From positions 6,431,001 through 6,495,000 of the forward strand of contig JARFIW010000999.1 in NCBI GenBank assembly GCA_036346225.1: 64,000 nucleotides of DNA. Direction: 5' to 3'. The position numbers and the translations under genes were made by a program. Numbering within the stretch: position 1 is the first letter of the stretch; every line of letters starts with the position of its first letter. The stretch comes from Platerodrilus igneus. Taxonomy: Eukaryota > Arthropoda > Insecta > Coleoptera > Lycidae. Under the pieces are notes generated by a model, which was given only the letters and a program-made list of their open reading frames with translations, had not been told where the DNA came from and searched no databases. Shown here in pieces: positions 1 to 11,389 of the stretch.

Positions 1-2192
1 GATAGGAGAAATAGGCTGGTAGAATTTAGCGACAAGAACAACTTAACCATCACAAATACATTATTTCAACATCATGCTAGAAGACGATACACGTGGAAGA
101 TGCCAGGACATATAAGAAGATATTAAATTGATTATATTATTCTTAGACAACGGCTTAAAAATCAAGTAAAGGACTGTAGAAGCTATCCGGAAGCAGATAT
201 AGACACTGACCACAACATCGTAATTATGAAGACCGCACTTAAATTTAAAAATCATCTGAAAAGGAGGAACGGAAAAAAGCACTTTGACTTTGAGAAGTTA
301 AAAGATAAAGATATCCACGAAAGATTTGGAAAAAAGCCAAATGAATTGCTGAAAGATATCGGGGAAATTTCTGATACTAAGGAAGTAGAAACAGAATGGA
401 ATAACATTAAATCCAGCTTAGACATGGCGGCCAAAGATATTCTGGGGTATTCACAAAAATAAAATATGAAACCATGGATAACAAAGGATATCCTGAATTT
501 AATAGAAGAAAGACGAAAATACAAAAATAGATAAGACGAAACAGGAAAACAGAGATACAAAGCCATAAGATGGTAAATTATTCGCAAATGCAGGAAAGCT
601 AGAGAACAATGGATTGATGAAAAGTGCAACAAAGTACAAACTAAGATGGAAATACGAAAACCATACTATAACTATACTTAGAGATGAGTTTGAATTAGCA
701 TTAAAGACTGTGAAAAATGGTAAGGCACCGGGTACAGATAAGGTGCAAGCAGAAACTGTAAAAGCCGCTGGACAAGCAGTAACAGAACGTCTTTCTCGAA
801 TTGTAAACTATATGTATGAGACAGGCGAGATACCCGAAGATTTCAAGCGTAACATCATAGTAACTATACCAAAAAAAAAAGATGTGAAAATTTTTGAACA
901 ATAAGCTTGACAGCACACGTTTCAAAAATATTAACTAGAATTGTACAAAGACGAATGGAAAAACGAGCGGAAGAAATACTGGGAGGAGATCAATTTGAGT
1001 TTAGGCGAAACAGGGGAACACTGGAGGCTATTTTAGCTGTGAGAGTGATAATGGAGAAAACAATAGAGAAGGCGGAAAGCGTATATATAAGGTTTGTAGA
1101 TCTGGAAAAAGCATTTGACAATGTAAAATGGAAAAAAATGTTCGAAATACTCAAAAAGATTGGAATGAGTTATAGGGATAGACGAATAGTACATAGCTTA
1201 TACAAAGAACAAACAGCAGTAATAGAATTAGAGCAAAAAAGTAGAGAAGTAAATATTAGGAAAGGCGTGAGACAGAGATGTGCCTTATCCCCATTAATTT
1301 TTAACTTGTATATAGAAGAGGCCATGAATACTGTCAAATGCAGGAAGACATTTGGAATTAATATGCAGGGACAAAAAATTGATATGCTTAGATTTGCAGA
1401 TGATATAGCGGTATTAGCATCTAGCAAGGAAGAGTTAGAAGCTGCTCTTAATGAAATGGAAACGGTTCTAACGGAGGGATATGATATATAAATTAACAAA
1501 AATAAAACTAAAGTTCTACTTTGCAAAAGAGGGGATAATAAATCAAAAACAAGAATACAAATAGGTAACGACAACTTACAAGAGGTTAAGGATTTCTGCT
1601 ACCTAGGAGGTCAAATAACACAAGATGGGAAAAGCACAAAAGATATAAAACAAAAATTAGCACAAGGTCGTGCTACATTTAACAAGAAAAAGCAACTACT
1701 GTGTTCAAAGACCACAAACATAAAAACAAGGAAAAGATTGCTTAAAACATATGTGTGGAGAACAGCACTGCATAGCTGTGAAGCCTGGACAGTAAGAAAA
1801 GCAGACAAGAAAAATGTAGAAACCTTTGAAATGTGGTGCTACAGACGCATGATGAAGATACTATGGACAGACAAAGTTATGAACAAAGAGGTACTAGAAA
1901 TGGTAGAGGAAGAAACAACTATGTGCAAACAGTAAAAAATAGGAGAGGTAAGATGATAGACCACATACTAAGACATGAGGAAATAGTGCGGAATAAATTA
2001 GAAGCAGAGATAGGAAAAAAGAGAAGTAGAGGTAGACCTAGGTTAGACTACCGCACACAAATAGTGAAAGATCTAGGTTGTGAGAATTTCAGAGAAATGT
2101 TTAGGCTAGCTCATAATAGAAATCAACAGAGGTACGCTTCCAACCAGCCACAAGATGGAAAAACTAATGACAAAAATAATAACTGTACTTAA
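1..2192 (+). pseudogene. Endonuclease-reverse transcriptase of RTE copy A, decayed
   Basis: The polyprotein would nick target DNA and reverse-transcribe element RNA at the nick. Bases 4-240 encode the C-terminal end of the apurinic-type endonuclease (NTLFQ, RRRYTW, then D.DHN near 205). A linker follows, then RT at about 640-1490 with FRRNRGT, VDLEKAFDNV, KGVRQ and the catalytic FADD at 1393-1404. The C-terminal region has KTYVWRTALHSCEAW, FEMWCYRRMMKI and RGRPRLDY. It is dead: stops at about 125, 461 and 903, several frameshifts, and a deletion near 655. The frame can be followed to the stop at about 2190. Confidence 0.85.
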
Positions 2193-3245
2193 ATATGGTG
2201 ATTATTATAAACAACTACAGATATTGGTTTTGCAATACTAATGTTAATTGTGCGAAAGGATTTATTTTAAAACTATTGATACCGCAAATGTCTAAGTGTT
2301 GGGGGATACTTGGCAGTCACAGGCTGCTTGAACCTCTTCACATACCACTGAATTTCGGTGAAATAGGGCATAAAATTAGAAAACAATAGAAGGGAATCGA
2401 GTTGTATATCGGCTGTTGTGAGAATTGCAGGGAACGGTGTAGGCTAGCTCAGAACATAAATACTCTAAGGTACAAGTCCAAGAAATTTCAAGATGTAAAA
2501 CCCAATGACGAAAAATTAAGTGCTCTTAAATCTGATGATTATTATAAACAACTGCAGGTGTTGGTTGTGAAATATTATCAACGAATGTTGATTGTGCAAA
2601 AAAATAAATTGGAAAAACTATTAATTTGACAAAGGTTCAGGTGCTGGAAGAACTTGGCAGCCAAAGGCTGCTTACCCCCCTTCACATACCACTGAATATT
2701 AGGGAAATAAGGTATATAACTGTAAAACAATAGAAGGTGACCGAACTGCATCAAATAAGGAAGAACAGCAGCTATGTTCAAAGACAACGAACATAGATAC
2801 AAGAAGAAAACTGTTCAAAGCATAGTGTGGAGCACAGCACAGTACATCTATGAAATAGGGGCAGTAGGAAAAGCAGACAAAAAGAGATAAAAGTCTTCTG
2901 GAATGTTGTGCTTCAGATGTATGAAGATGGTAGCATGGACACACAAAGTTAATAACAAATAGGTTGTAGAAATAGTAGAGGAATAAAGATATCTGTGGAA
3001 AATGAAAAAATAGGAGAAATAGAAGGACAGGATACGTCTAAGGCATTTCTGGGGAATGGCACGAGATATACAACAAGCAGAGATAGGAAAAGAGAGGTAG
3101 AGGTAGATCGAGATCAGACTTTAGCACACAGATAGTGATAGATGCAGACTGTGCAAATTTCAGGGAAATGTGTAAGTTGGTTCAGACTAGGAAACAATGA
3201 GTGTATGCGTCCAACCAGTTCTAGGACTGAAGACCTAATGATGAT
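1680..3245 (+). repeat. Degenerate tandem copies of the RTE 3' coding tail
   Basis: The end of the RT gene (about 1690-2260) is echoed twice downstream. At 2402-2600 the text again reads like ENCRERCRLAQN, followed by DYYKQLQ and the same non-coding words. At 2745-3230 the stretch from the words for 'ttcaaagaccacgaacatag' through a RGRG-like segment and an ANFREMCKL-like segment returns in order. These are decayed duplications of the C-terminal coding module now serving as 3' untranslated DNA. The same three-part tail is present in RTE copy C, so the duplication predates both insertions. Confidence 0.75.
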
Positions 3246-3335
3246 GAAATAGAAATCATGTGTGTAGGCTGTATTTTCATGTTATTATCGCAAGAAAACC
3301 CAAGAAAAACTTGCAATGCTACCTAAATATTAGAG

Positions 3336-4950
3336 GCATTTAATTTTCATTCGTTATTTCTTTTAATAATGGAATCCATTGTGTACTGAAAGTCACGGAT
3401 TCGTTTGCTATGCAGTTATTTTTATGTAGGGTTATATAAGCAGCTTCTTTGATTTTGCGGTTTTGATAGTTTTGTTCTTTGTCAATCATTTTTGCATTCT
3501 CTCATTTTATTTTATGACTGAAGTCCCATGCATGTTAACAAATCATGGATTTTTCAAATTTTCTATTTTTTATATATGATTTATGTACTTTTAATCGAAC
3601 TTCAAATGGTCTGGATATAAAACTTGTTAGTTACAGTTGCACAAAATTTTGTAGATGCAATTTTTTGAACTTTGTATTGCGTTTTTGGGTTTTGTTTTTG
3701 TTAATTGTGTTCTTAGTGTATTGTTGGTTCTAAATACTGTTTTGATTTTGAAATTGTTTCCTATTCTTTGAATTTTTGAAGAATCCTTCTATGTACAGTA
3801 TTAAGAGCATTTTTTTGCTGCATATTCTTGTTTCTGTTTTCTTCTTTTTTATTTTTTGGGACTTTATTCATTTCTTTCTCTATTATTCTTTCAGGATACT
3901 TGTTTTTTATTAGTGTACATTTGATTAGGTCTTCCTCTTTCTTTAAAATTTCTTCCTTTGATGATAATAATTTTGCTCTATCGAACATGCTTTTAATAAT
4001 TCCTCGTTTGACACAGTGTGGGTGGTTTAAATCGAAGTTTATCTGATTGTGTGTGTTGGTTTTCTGTATGCTGATGTATTAATTGTTGTATCGTTTTTGC
4101 TAACTAGAATATCTAAAAATGTAAGTTTTCCATGTTGCTCTAATTCATATGTGAATTTAATAGTTAGCTTTATTTTGTTAATTGAATCTACAAAGTTTTG
4201 TATTATGAGGCCAAATAGCATAGACATCATCAACGTATCTCCACCATATCAGTGGTTTCAATTCTTGTGTGAATATTACATCTTTTTCGAATTCCTCCAT
4301 GAATATATTACTAAAGATTGGTGATAGTGGACTTGCCATCGCCACTCCAAAGCTCTGTTTGTAGAATTGGTCACTTATTTGAAAATATGTGGCATTCACG
4401 CATACACCAAGTAATTCCACGATTGATGATATACTTAGTTTTGTTCTTTCTTAAGGTTGCCATCTTTTTGTAGTTTGTTTTTTATAATATTAGGTGTTTT
4501 GTTTACAGGGACATTTGTGAAAGGATTTACTACATCAAAACACCATTGTGTGTGTATTTTCAAAAAGTGTTAGATATATTTATGAAAGAATTCGTTTTGT
4601 CTGCTGTTAGATTTATAATTTTTAGCAGAAGTTTTAAAAAATTATGGTGAATCTATGGAGCCTGCGATAGGTCTCAAAGGTACGTCTCTTTTACAAATTT
4701 TTGGTAGACCGTAAAAGTGGGATGTTTTACTGTAATGTGGGACTAGTTTGCTTCTTTCTTTGTTTTCGAATTTATTTTTAAATTTATATAGAGTTTTGTA
4801 TATTTTATTTTCAATTGATTTTGTTGGGTCCCTTTCTAAACTAGTGTAATTCTCAGTGTTTAGCAGTCCGTTGATTTTGCTTTGTAATTGTTTTCATCCA
4901 TTACTACTGTTGCATTACCTTTGTCAGCAGGTAGAATTATAATTTCAGGC
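3336..4950 (-). pseudogene. Penelope-like RT plus GIY-YIG endonuclease remnant
   Basis: Read on minus, the sequence gives a Penelope-type RT. It has FGVAMASPLSPI, WWRYVDDV with catalytic YVDD at 4226-4237, and TFLDILV at about 4110. A basic linker follows (about 3988-3761), then the start of a GIY-YIG nuclease (KNCIYKILCNC at about 3650) with the C-terminal words EAAYITLHKN near 3400. The reading ends at a stop near 3340. Several frameshifts and stops make it non-functional. No pLTRs could be seen beside it. Its 5' end meets a second, oppositely oriented piece at about 4955. Confidence 0.75.
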
Positions 4951-4959
4951 CCATACCTG

Positions 4960-5350
4960 ACTATCTAAACCTAAATCAGTAACACCAAAATCAATACCAA
5001 CATTTGAAATAATCGGCTGTATTGAGAAAACAGCAAACCAACTCGACGAAGATCAAGCAAACAAATTTAGAGTACGATGCAAAATCGCAATAGAAAAGAA
5101 TCACAAAATAAAACCAAATGTAAGTAGTAACTAAATAAAAGCAATTCGCAATCTAAAAAACGATAACTCAATTATATGCTGACAAAGGCAATGCAACAGT
5201 AGTAATGGATAAAAACTATTACAACACAAAAGTCAACGAACTATTAAACACTGAGAATTACACCAGTTTAGAAACGGACCCAACAAAATCAATTGAAAAT
5301 AAAATATACTAAACTATATATAAATTTAAAAATGAATTCGAAAACAAAAG
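4960..5350 (+). pseudogene. Penelope-like RT N-terminal fragment, head to head with the previous copy
   Basis: Plus-strand reading gives the front of the same RT (TFEIIGCIEKTANQLDEDQ, then YADKGNATVVMDKNYYNT and NTENYTSLETDPTKSIEN). The last of these stretches is also present on minus at about 4740-4930, so roughly 180 bp exist as an inverted duplicate. Either two copies inserted in opposite orientation or one insertion underwent internal inversion. Stops at about 5130 and 5160 break the frame. Confidence 0.65.
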
Positions 5351-5957
5351 TAAATAAAAGTGAAATATGAGTTTATAAACTTCTTTGCAGATGACACAGA
5401 GTTAGTGATGTAAAACTTGAAAATGTTATACAAAAAATGAGTACAACATTGCAATAGACTAAGTATACAATTATAGTAGTTAAGGTAATGAAATACCTAG
5501 GATATATTATAGATAATCAGTTATTAACAAGTAAAGGTCACTGTAGGTTTGTATATAAAAAAATATGTACAAAACTATTTTTCTTTTCAGAATTGCTAGA
5601 AATTTATCAACTTACTCAAAATTGTTAATATATGTCAGTTTTACAGCCACATTTTGGGTATTGTAGTACTTTATTAAACTTATTAGACAAGAACAGTATT
5701 AAATCAATACAAAAACTTCAAAATCGTGCTATGCGAGTTATTCTGCAATATACTATATATTCCCTTTGCAACCACAACATAGGGAATTTGCATGTGAAAT
5801 CCAATCTGTCCTTATTAAGGGACGTAAAAAAAAACTACTACTATAATATTTGTGGTTTTTTCTACAATGAAAACAGTTAATCATTGGCGACAGATCCGAA
5901 GGGAATGTTTGGGGCAATTGCTTCATGATGACAGCATACGCATGTTTTCAAAAACAG
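5350..5957 (+). pseudogene. C-terminal part of a Jockey/CR1-type reverse transcriptase
   Basis: The reading begins with FFADDTEL (FADD at 5384-5395), passes VMKYLGYIIDNQLL and reaches YVSVLQPHFGYCSTLL and IKSIQKLQNRAMRVI. These are the usual post-catalytic words of Jockey/CR1-group RTs. The gene stops abruptly at 5957 where the giant palindromic element begins. About 45 bp to the right of that element (20858-20905) could be its continuation, but this short stretch is weak evidence. The exact clade is uncertain. Confidence 0.65.
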
Positions 5958-6203
5958 TAGTAGTGTATTTAGTTACGAATCAGCACCACATTTCCACCAG
6001 CATCCACATTTCCACACACATCTGGACCAAATTTACATGTAAATTCGCACTATAAAGTCTTATTTTTTAAGAATCTCCACCTGCTCTCTCCCTGTGGAGA
6101 TGAATCTCCTCCTTGTGGAATTTTTTACCCCAACCATTTTGATTACATCACACCCGCATTCTTTCCACCCGCGAGATAAATCTTTCTCCACATTTCCACC
6201 CAC

Positions 6204-6880
6204 GAGATAAACCTATCTTGTTTGGTATCAATTAATATTAGAATTTTCTCAGCTACCTGAATCTCTAGGAATTTTTCAGATTGCATCATCCCCAAGGGAG
6301 CTACCCTCATTTTAAGATTTCTTACCTGTAGCGACTTTTGAGCGTTCTTATAAATTTTTTATACATGCGATACATCTTGTTAGTCTAAAATTTTACAGAA
6401 TTCAAATCTGTAAACAGATTTGAAATCGGACCATGCCCTGCAAAGTTATACCCCTTTAAAGTCCTGATCTTCTAAATTTTGCTCTTTGCTTTATAAGCAA
6501 ACCTAACAAATAGTTTTCTTCGTCTGACCAATGCATCTTTTGAGATAAACCTATCTTGTTTGGTATCAATCAATATTAGAATTTTCTCAGCTACCCAAAT
6601 CTCTAGGAATTTTCAGATTGCACCATCCCCAAGGAGCTACCCTAATTTTAAGATTTCTTACCTGTAGCGACTTTTGAGCGTTCTTATAAATTTTCTTAGT
6701 CATGCGATACATCTTGTTAGTCTAAAATTTTACACAGAATTTGAATCTGCAAACAGATTTGAAATCGGACAACGCCCTGCAAAGTTATACTTTAAGCCCT
6801 CAAACCTCTTTAAAAATTTTGCTCGTATATATTTAACTCCATTTTTAAAACCTTTTTCGCTACCCAAGACATATGCTTTA
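6204..6880 (+). repeat. Two tandem units of about 338 bp near the left terminus
   Basis: The stretch starting gagataaacctatcttg at 6204 recurs at 6542 and continues in step through the words for the caatctgtaaacagattt-like segment. The mirror pair is present in the right arm at about 19980-20610. Sub-terminal direct repeats of this kind often bind an element's own replication or transposition protein, but no such role can be shown here. Confidence 0.8.
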
Positions 6881-7293
6881 ACCAAACAGTTAGAGGTAGT
6901 AACACAAAATTAAGAACACAAAATTTTAATAATTTATTTATCCAACTTACAGTTTAATAAACTTATAGAATGCAATTTTACAAAGTATAACATTATTTCC
7001 TGTGCGTAGCCGAAAGTTTAACCTGTAACAAAAGGAAATTAATGTGTTGTTTAAATAGACCTGTAATAAAAGAGATTAATGTAAAAAAGGAGACATGTTT
7101 TCGGTTAATAAGACATATTATCGTTAATCTAACAATATGTTTTACCGTCCAGCGACATCACGTGGAGGTAAACACATTCCAATGTAATGGGTTTTAAATA
7201 GGAAAGTACGCTAAATACAAATCAATTAACAGCAATTAAATATTGCTTACTGACCTACCTTAATTAGGTTGCTGTGCTATTAGGAATGATGTT

Positions 7294-7841
7294 TAAGACT
7301 TCGTACGTATTTTCCGGATTATATGTTGTATTCTTTTTTTATTAAGTAATCGAATAAATCGTTCCTTCTGCTTCCAAAGAAACTCGGACACTCCATTGTC
7401 GACGCTGGCGTTATTTATGCGATAGCTAGCCATACGGTTGTTAAACGCTGTGCTAATCATTTCTACACCATCTTCGTTAGTAGCGGTAACTGATGCATTT
7501 TATGTTTGTTGCTCCTTAAGTGTGCGGTATATGTATTTTTTCCATTTCGAAATCGCATACTTTACACATAATTCGTGGTTGTTTCGTACAAGTCCCTTTA
7601 ACAGCTGGCGGAGCTGAACGTTTAAGGCTTAATGACATACCGTGCTGTTTTTCCTTGTGTCGCAGTAAGTTGTCCATTCTCGTAAAAGCGAAACCGCAAG
7701 TCCCACAGTTTAAGTACTTTGCTGCGGACGGCAACCCTGGGCGATGTTACACACGACATTTGTTCTGGTGCCGTTTGAGAGCATTTTTCCAGGTATAGGA
7801 AGCACCGCAAGGTTGCACTTATAAACGTTTGCAGGTACCAT
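7294..7841 (-). pseudogene. Zinc-finger gene, left-arm copy, frameshifted
   Basis: This is the reverse-complement twin of 18968-19519. It starts at the ATG at 7841-7839 (MVPANVYKC). A C2HC-like finger is spread over two frames. The C2H2 finger CGTCGFAFTRMDNLLRHKEKQH is next in a third frame at about 7700, then the spacer SLSLKRSAPPAVKG and a third Cys pair CKVCDFEMEK. A frameshift after that finger hides the tail (STAFNNR..) until the stop near 7294. It is not translatable as a whole. See the right-arm entry for function and affinity. Confidence 0.65.
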
Positions 7842-8357
7842 TTTAGTACAAAACAAAACCCGCATATAGCACTTTGGTTAAACGAACTAGCTAACAAAGA
7901 GTTTACTCGCATCCGGTTTATGTCCTATAGAATGCAACCGAAGGTTTCGAAGACACCGAACGAGTTGAGGATTCGGCGGAACTAAATGACGTCATCATCG
8001 CTGCTCGTCCAACATTTAGCGCAATGCATGCCCTTCGCTTCGTCGATGGTGAATGCCGTTAGTAGAAACACCGGAAAACTCTTCCATGTTATACGGATCG
8101 CATGCTATTAAAAATCCAAGGTGTAGCACACGCACACAATTGTGCAGTCGTGCAGAAGATGCATGCTACTATAACCAAAAACACTTTAAACCATTACTAA
8201 GAAAATACCAACTTGTTTTACAGGATACTATCAACACATTTAATTTTAAATACTCACGTCATATTTGGAATGGGTGAATATTTTCCAATGAATCAAGCGA
8301 AAGATTACGTAGATACCCATTATTCCATTTTACGACCGTGGTTAATTATAGATTGAA

Positions 8358-8800
8358 TTAATTTGCACGTCGAGCTCTCGTAAACAACAATTTTAAGCAA
8401 CAAGCCGATAACAGCACCCTTCGCCGCGCACGTATTCTTGTAATTGCTAGAAAGTCACCTTTTACTGTTAGACGATGCAAGCACCATTTTATACTTTCTA
8501 TAGCACATCGCACTTTTTCGTCGAAATTAAATTTTGCTTCTAGGCTTTTACACTTTCGCATAGCGGTCGGCCGCACGATTGATTTCAGAACCGGTAAGCC
8601 GATATCCTCCAAATAGAATTGATGCTCGATGTCGTCAATTCCAATTCCCTCGTAAAGGTGAAAAACTCAGTCAATCATCCATTAACTTCGACCCGCTCCT
8701 GTTCGATAATTTACAAACATTTCAAACGACAGGGCCGAGAATTTTAAACCTCCGAGGATCTTTAAGTCGTGATCAATTACATCCGAGCTACGCGTAAACA
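8358..8800 (-). pseudogene. Unrecognised conserved reading in left arm
   Basis: On minus the sequence reads, across frames, LKILGP near 8740, EQERVEV near 8690, a FGGYRLTGSEINRAADR-like segment near 8600-8560, then CAIESIKWCLHRLTVKGDFLAITR. The right arm reproduces these words with different breaks. Shared amino-acid sense between two diverged copies suggests this was once coding. No family was recognised. A shortened third version lies at about 8820-9010 in the same orientation, so the module is tandemly duplicated. Confidence 0.4.
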
Positions 8801-9289
8801 ACATATTTTGCAGCAACTGTAATACATGCTACCTTCTCTGCGCTACTGTATTCTGAGTTGCTTGAAAAGTCAGTCGCCCTTTATGTAGCCGATGCAAGCA
8901 CCATTCATACTTTCTTTATATGTAGCACATCGCGCACTTTTGTCGGATACATTAATTTGTTTATGTAGCCTTTACACTTTCGCTTATTTAAACATCTAAT
9001 ACGATCAATAACCACTTTGATTATTCAACGGAGAACCATACATTCCGCATCGTCTTTTATCCACGACCAGGGCTACCATACACCGACGTATCTTTCCTAC
9101 TATTTGTTAAACAAAACACCGGTATCGCATTGTGGACAAGCAGATGTTGGATGTGCACGAGATGTAACCATATACATTATGTCTAGCTATTTTATTTAGT
9201 CCACGAAAACTATATTTTCTAACACCACACCAATATATTCAGCCATTGATCCGGGCCAGGAATTATTAACATTTCTGCCGCCAGATGAC

Positions 9290-10740
9290 TTGGTGCACTT
9301 CATGGTCAAACCTTTAATTCTTATTGCACGAGACCCCAATTATTCTCGCCCACACAGTACGCTACAAGTCTTGCATGTCTATTTCACCCTTTCGAGCGTA
9401 TATGATCGTTCATTTAAGACCATCGTTATTACTAACACATTCCGAGATTTGACCACTTTAATCCTTTTGCTAACGTACATCTTTTACCCAAATACACCGA
9501 TAGACACGTTAACATTCGTACAAATTCAATCGAGCTGAGGACACAACGTCATATTAAATCTTCACAACTAATTCATTTATGATTGACAGATGTTACTTTG
9601 ATATCTTCTTCCTCGGATAACCACTCTTGCTGCGATGCAAATATATCCATCGCAGCAGACAACTGAACACCTTATCTAGGCGACAGCCGCAACATCAGCT
9701 CACACACTCGCGCATTTGAATCACCACCCATCACAACGCGTCACTGCACCGTTTTCCAAGACATTCTTGCTCACTTTCATTTCAACACGCATTTTATAAC
9801 AAAGAACACTTATCATACTTTAAGTTTATTCCGAATCAAATTTAAAATACGCTTACGATCCTTTAAACCACTAACAACAGCGACAGTCCTTTCAGTGTGA
9901 GCGGCTAATTTCAGTAGCGCAGCTAATGACAACGTTCATTCCTTCAACTATTCAATCTCACTGTTGTCATGATAGATTGCCTCATATGTCTGATTCCGCC
10001 GACAACCATCCATTTGCGTATTGCGCGATGCACCATCGCACACGATTTTCACCCCGATCACAATTTACTCACTACTTAGCAGACGCAGTATACAGAACCA
10101 ATACTACCAACGATAAATTAACTGACCTGCCGAGATGTATAAGACCTAATACCATACAAGAAAACTTTTCAATTCCAGATATTTAAACTAATAAAAATTG
10201 CTTTAAAAAACCTTGTAATAAAAATCTTTCTACAGTTCACATGTGGGAAATCTCATTACTTGACTAACGAAATCTGATAAAACAAGGGAATAAAACAAAA
10301 TTAACTAAAACATTGTAATTATTTAAATTTTGAAGGGTATTTCAAACAAAAGTATCCTATTCTTTCGTATTAATTATTTAAATTTAAACCTCTTATAAAC
10401 TTTTGAACTTTTTTTTTATAATTTTGTTTTTGGCTTTACGACCAAAATATCATCCAAAAAAAACTAATCCCTATTAATTTAAAGGCATTTAACCGTAAAT
10501 TTAACTTTTTGAAACCTTTTTGCACTCTTTTATTTGATAATTTTTGCTTTTTTTAAAATACTTTTAGACTCCTTTTTATCACGGTCACTTCTTTAAAAAC
10601 GCTGATTGAACTAATTTTTCAAATTTACATAACTTGTTATTCTCCAGGAATTATTTTGATTTTCCTCCCTTTTGTACCGTTTTAATCCTTATTTTATTCA
10701 GTATCAAATAGCCCTAATTATTCATTTTTATTTTTGGTTT
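9290..10740 (-). repeat. Diverged duplicate of the inner left-arm module
   Basis: Segments at 9590-9930 echo 11080-11470 in order (TCTTCCTCGATAA-like start, the gcagcagacaact or gcagacagct segment, tttataa..aagaacac, then gacagtcctttca). Further on, tctgattccgccgacaacc near 9988-10006 matches the reverse complement of the Rep-like pseudogene near 15990. The block is therefore a second decayed copy of the inverted Rep-gene 3' end plus its flank. No intact reading frame remains. Confidence 0.5.
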
Positions 10741-11389
10741 AAATTTGTACATAATTTTCTAGGACCCCAAATCTGTAAACAGATTTAAAGACCACCATAC
10801 AAGTTATGCGTTTTAAAGACAATTTGCTCATCTTTATTTAACCCATCTAGAACCTTTTTCCAACCAAGACATATGCTTTAACCAATCCTTTCTAACATCT
10901 AAAACCGACAGTTGTCACCGCGAAACCACGGAGATAACACGTATCCTCTGTCAACCAGGATAAGCCGGAAGGATTTGAAGGTGAGAAGAACTTAAAATTA
11001 TGGAATCTTAAAACAATATATACAAACTAAACAACTATCTTATATCTTTCACGTAGATTGTTGTACTATTAGAATGATGTACCTTTGTCATCTTCCCTCG
11101 ATAAACCAATTTCATATAGCTGCGTATGCAAATCGTATTCTTTACTCCGGATACATACGCAGACAGCTACATCACACCAAAATGATGCTTGACGTAACCG
11201 CCTCTCAGCCAATCCATCCCATGCACCAGCCCACATGCCATCCGCACTGCTGCACCCCCACTGCGTTCCGCCGCATCTTGTGCGACCTATCAGGTAAGTC
11301 AGCCTTTATAAAAAGAACACGTTAATACATTATAAATGTTTATTCGACATTTCAAAATTTAAAAATTTAAGCAGGATCCATTTAAACCA

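Larger units (their letters stand above)
1..3250 (+). mobile_element. RTE-clade non-LTR retrotransposon, copy A, 5' part outside window
   Basis: Base 1 already lies inside the endonuclease domain. The copy runs through reverse transcriptase and a long 3' region to a short ATG-repeat tail near 3238-3247. The order of endonuclease, RT and C-terminal tail, and the wording of the proteins, fit RTE/BovB-type elements, whose copies in insects are often annotated as craniofacial development protein 2-like. The minus-strand copy at 34970-39332 shows the same sequence end to end, so the boundaries come from pairwise comparison within this window. About 200 bp near 655 are missing compared with that copy. 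Confidence 0.85.

Noticed and set aside
3545..4324. Plus-strand frames of 60-90 residues rich in Phe, Leu and Ser
   Set aside because: They are the complement of the Penelope RT and endonuclease reading, which has clear motifs on minus.
11285..11300. Strong splice-donor-like word caggtaagt
   Set aside because: It lies in decayed arm DNA with no coding frame or partner acceptor.
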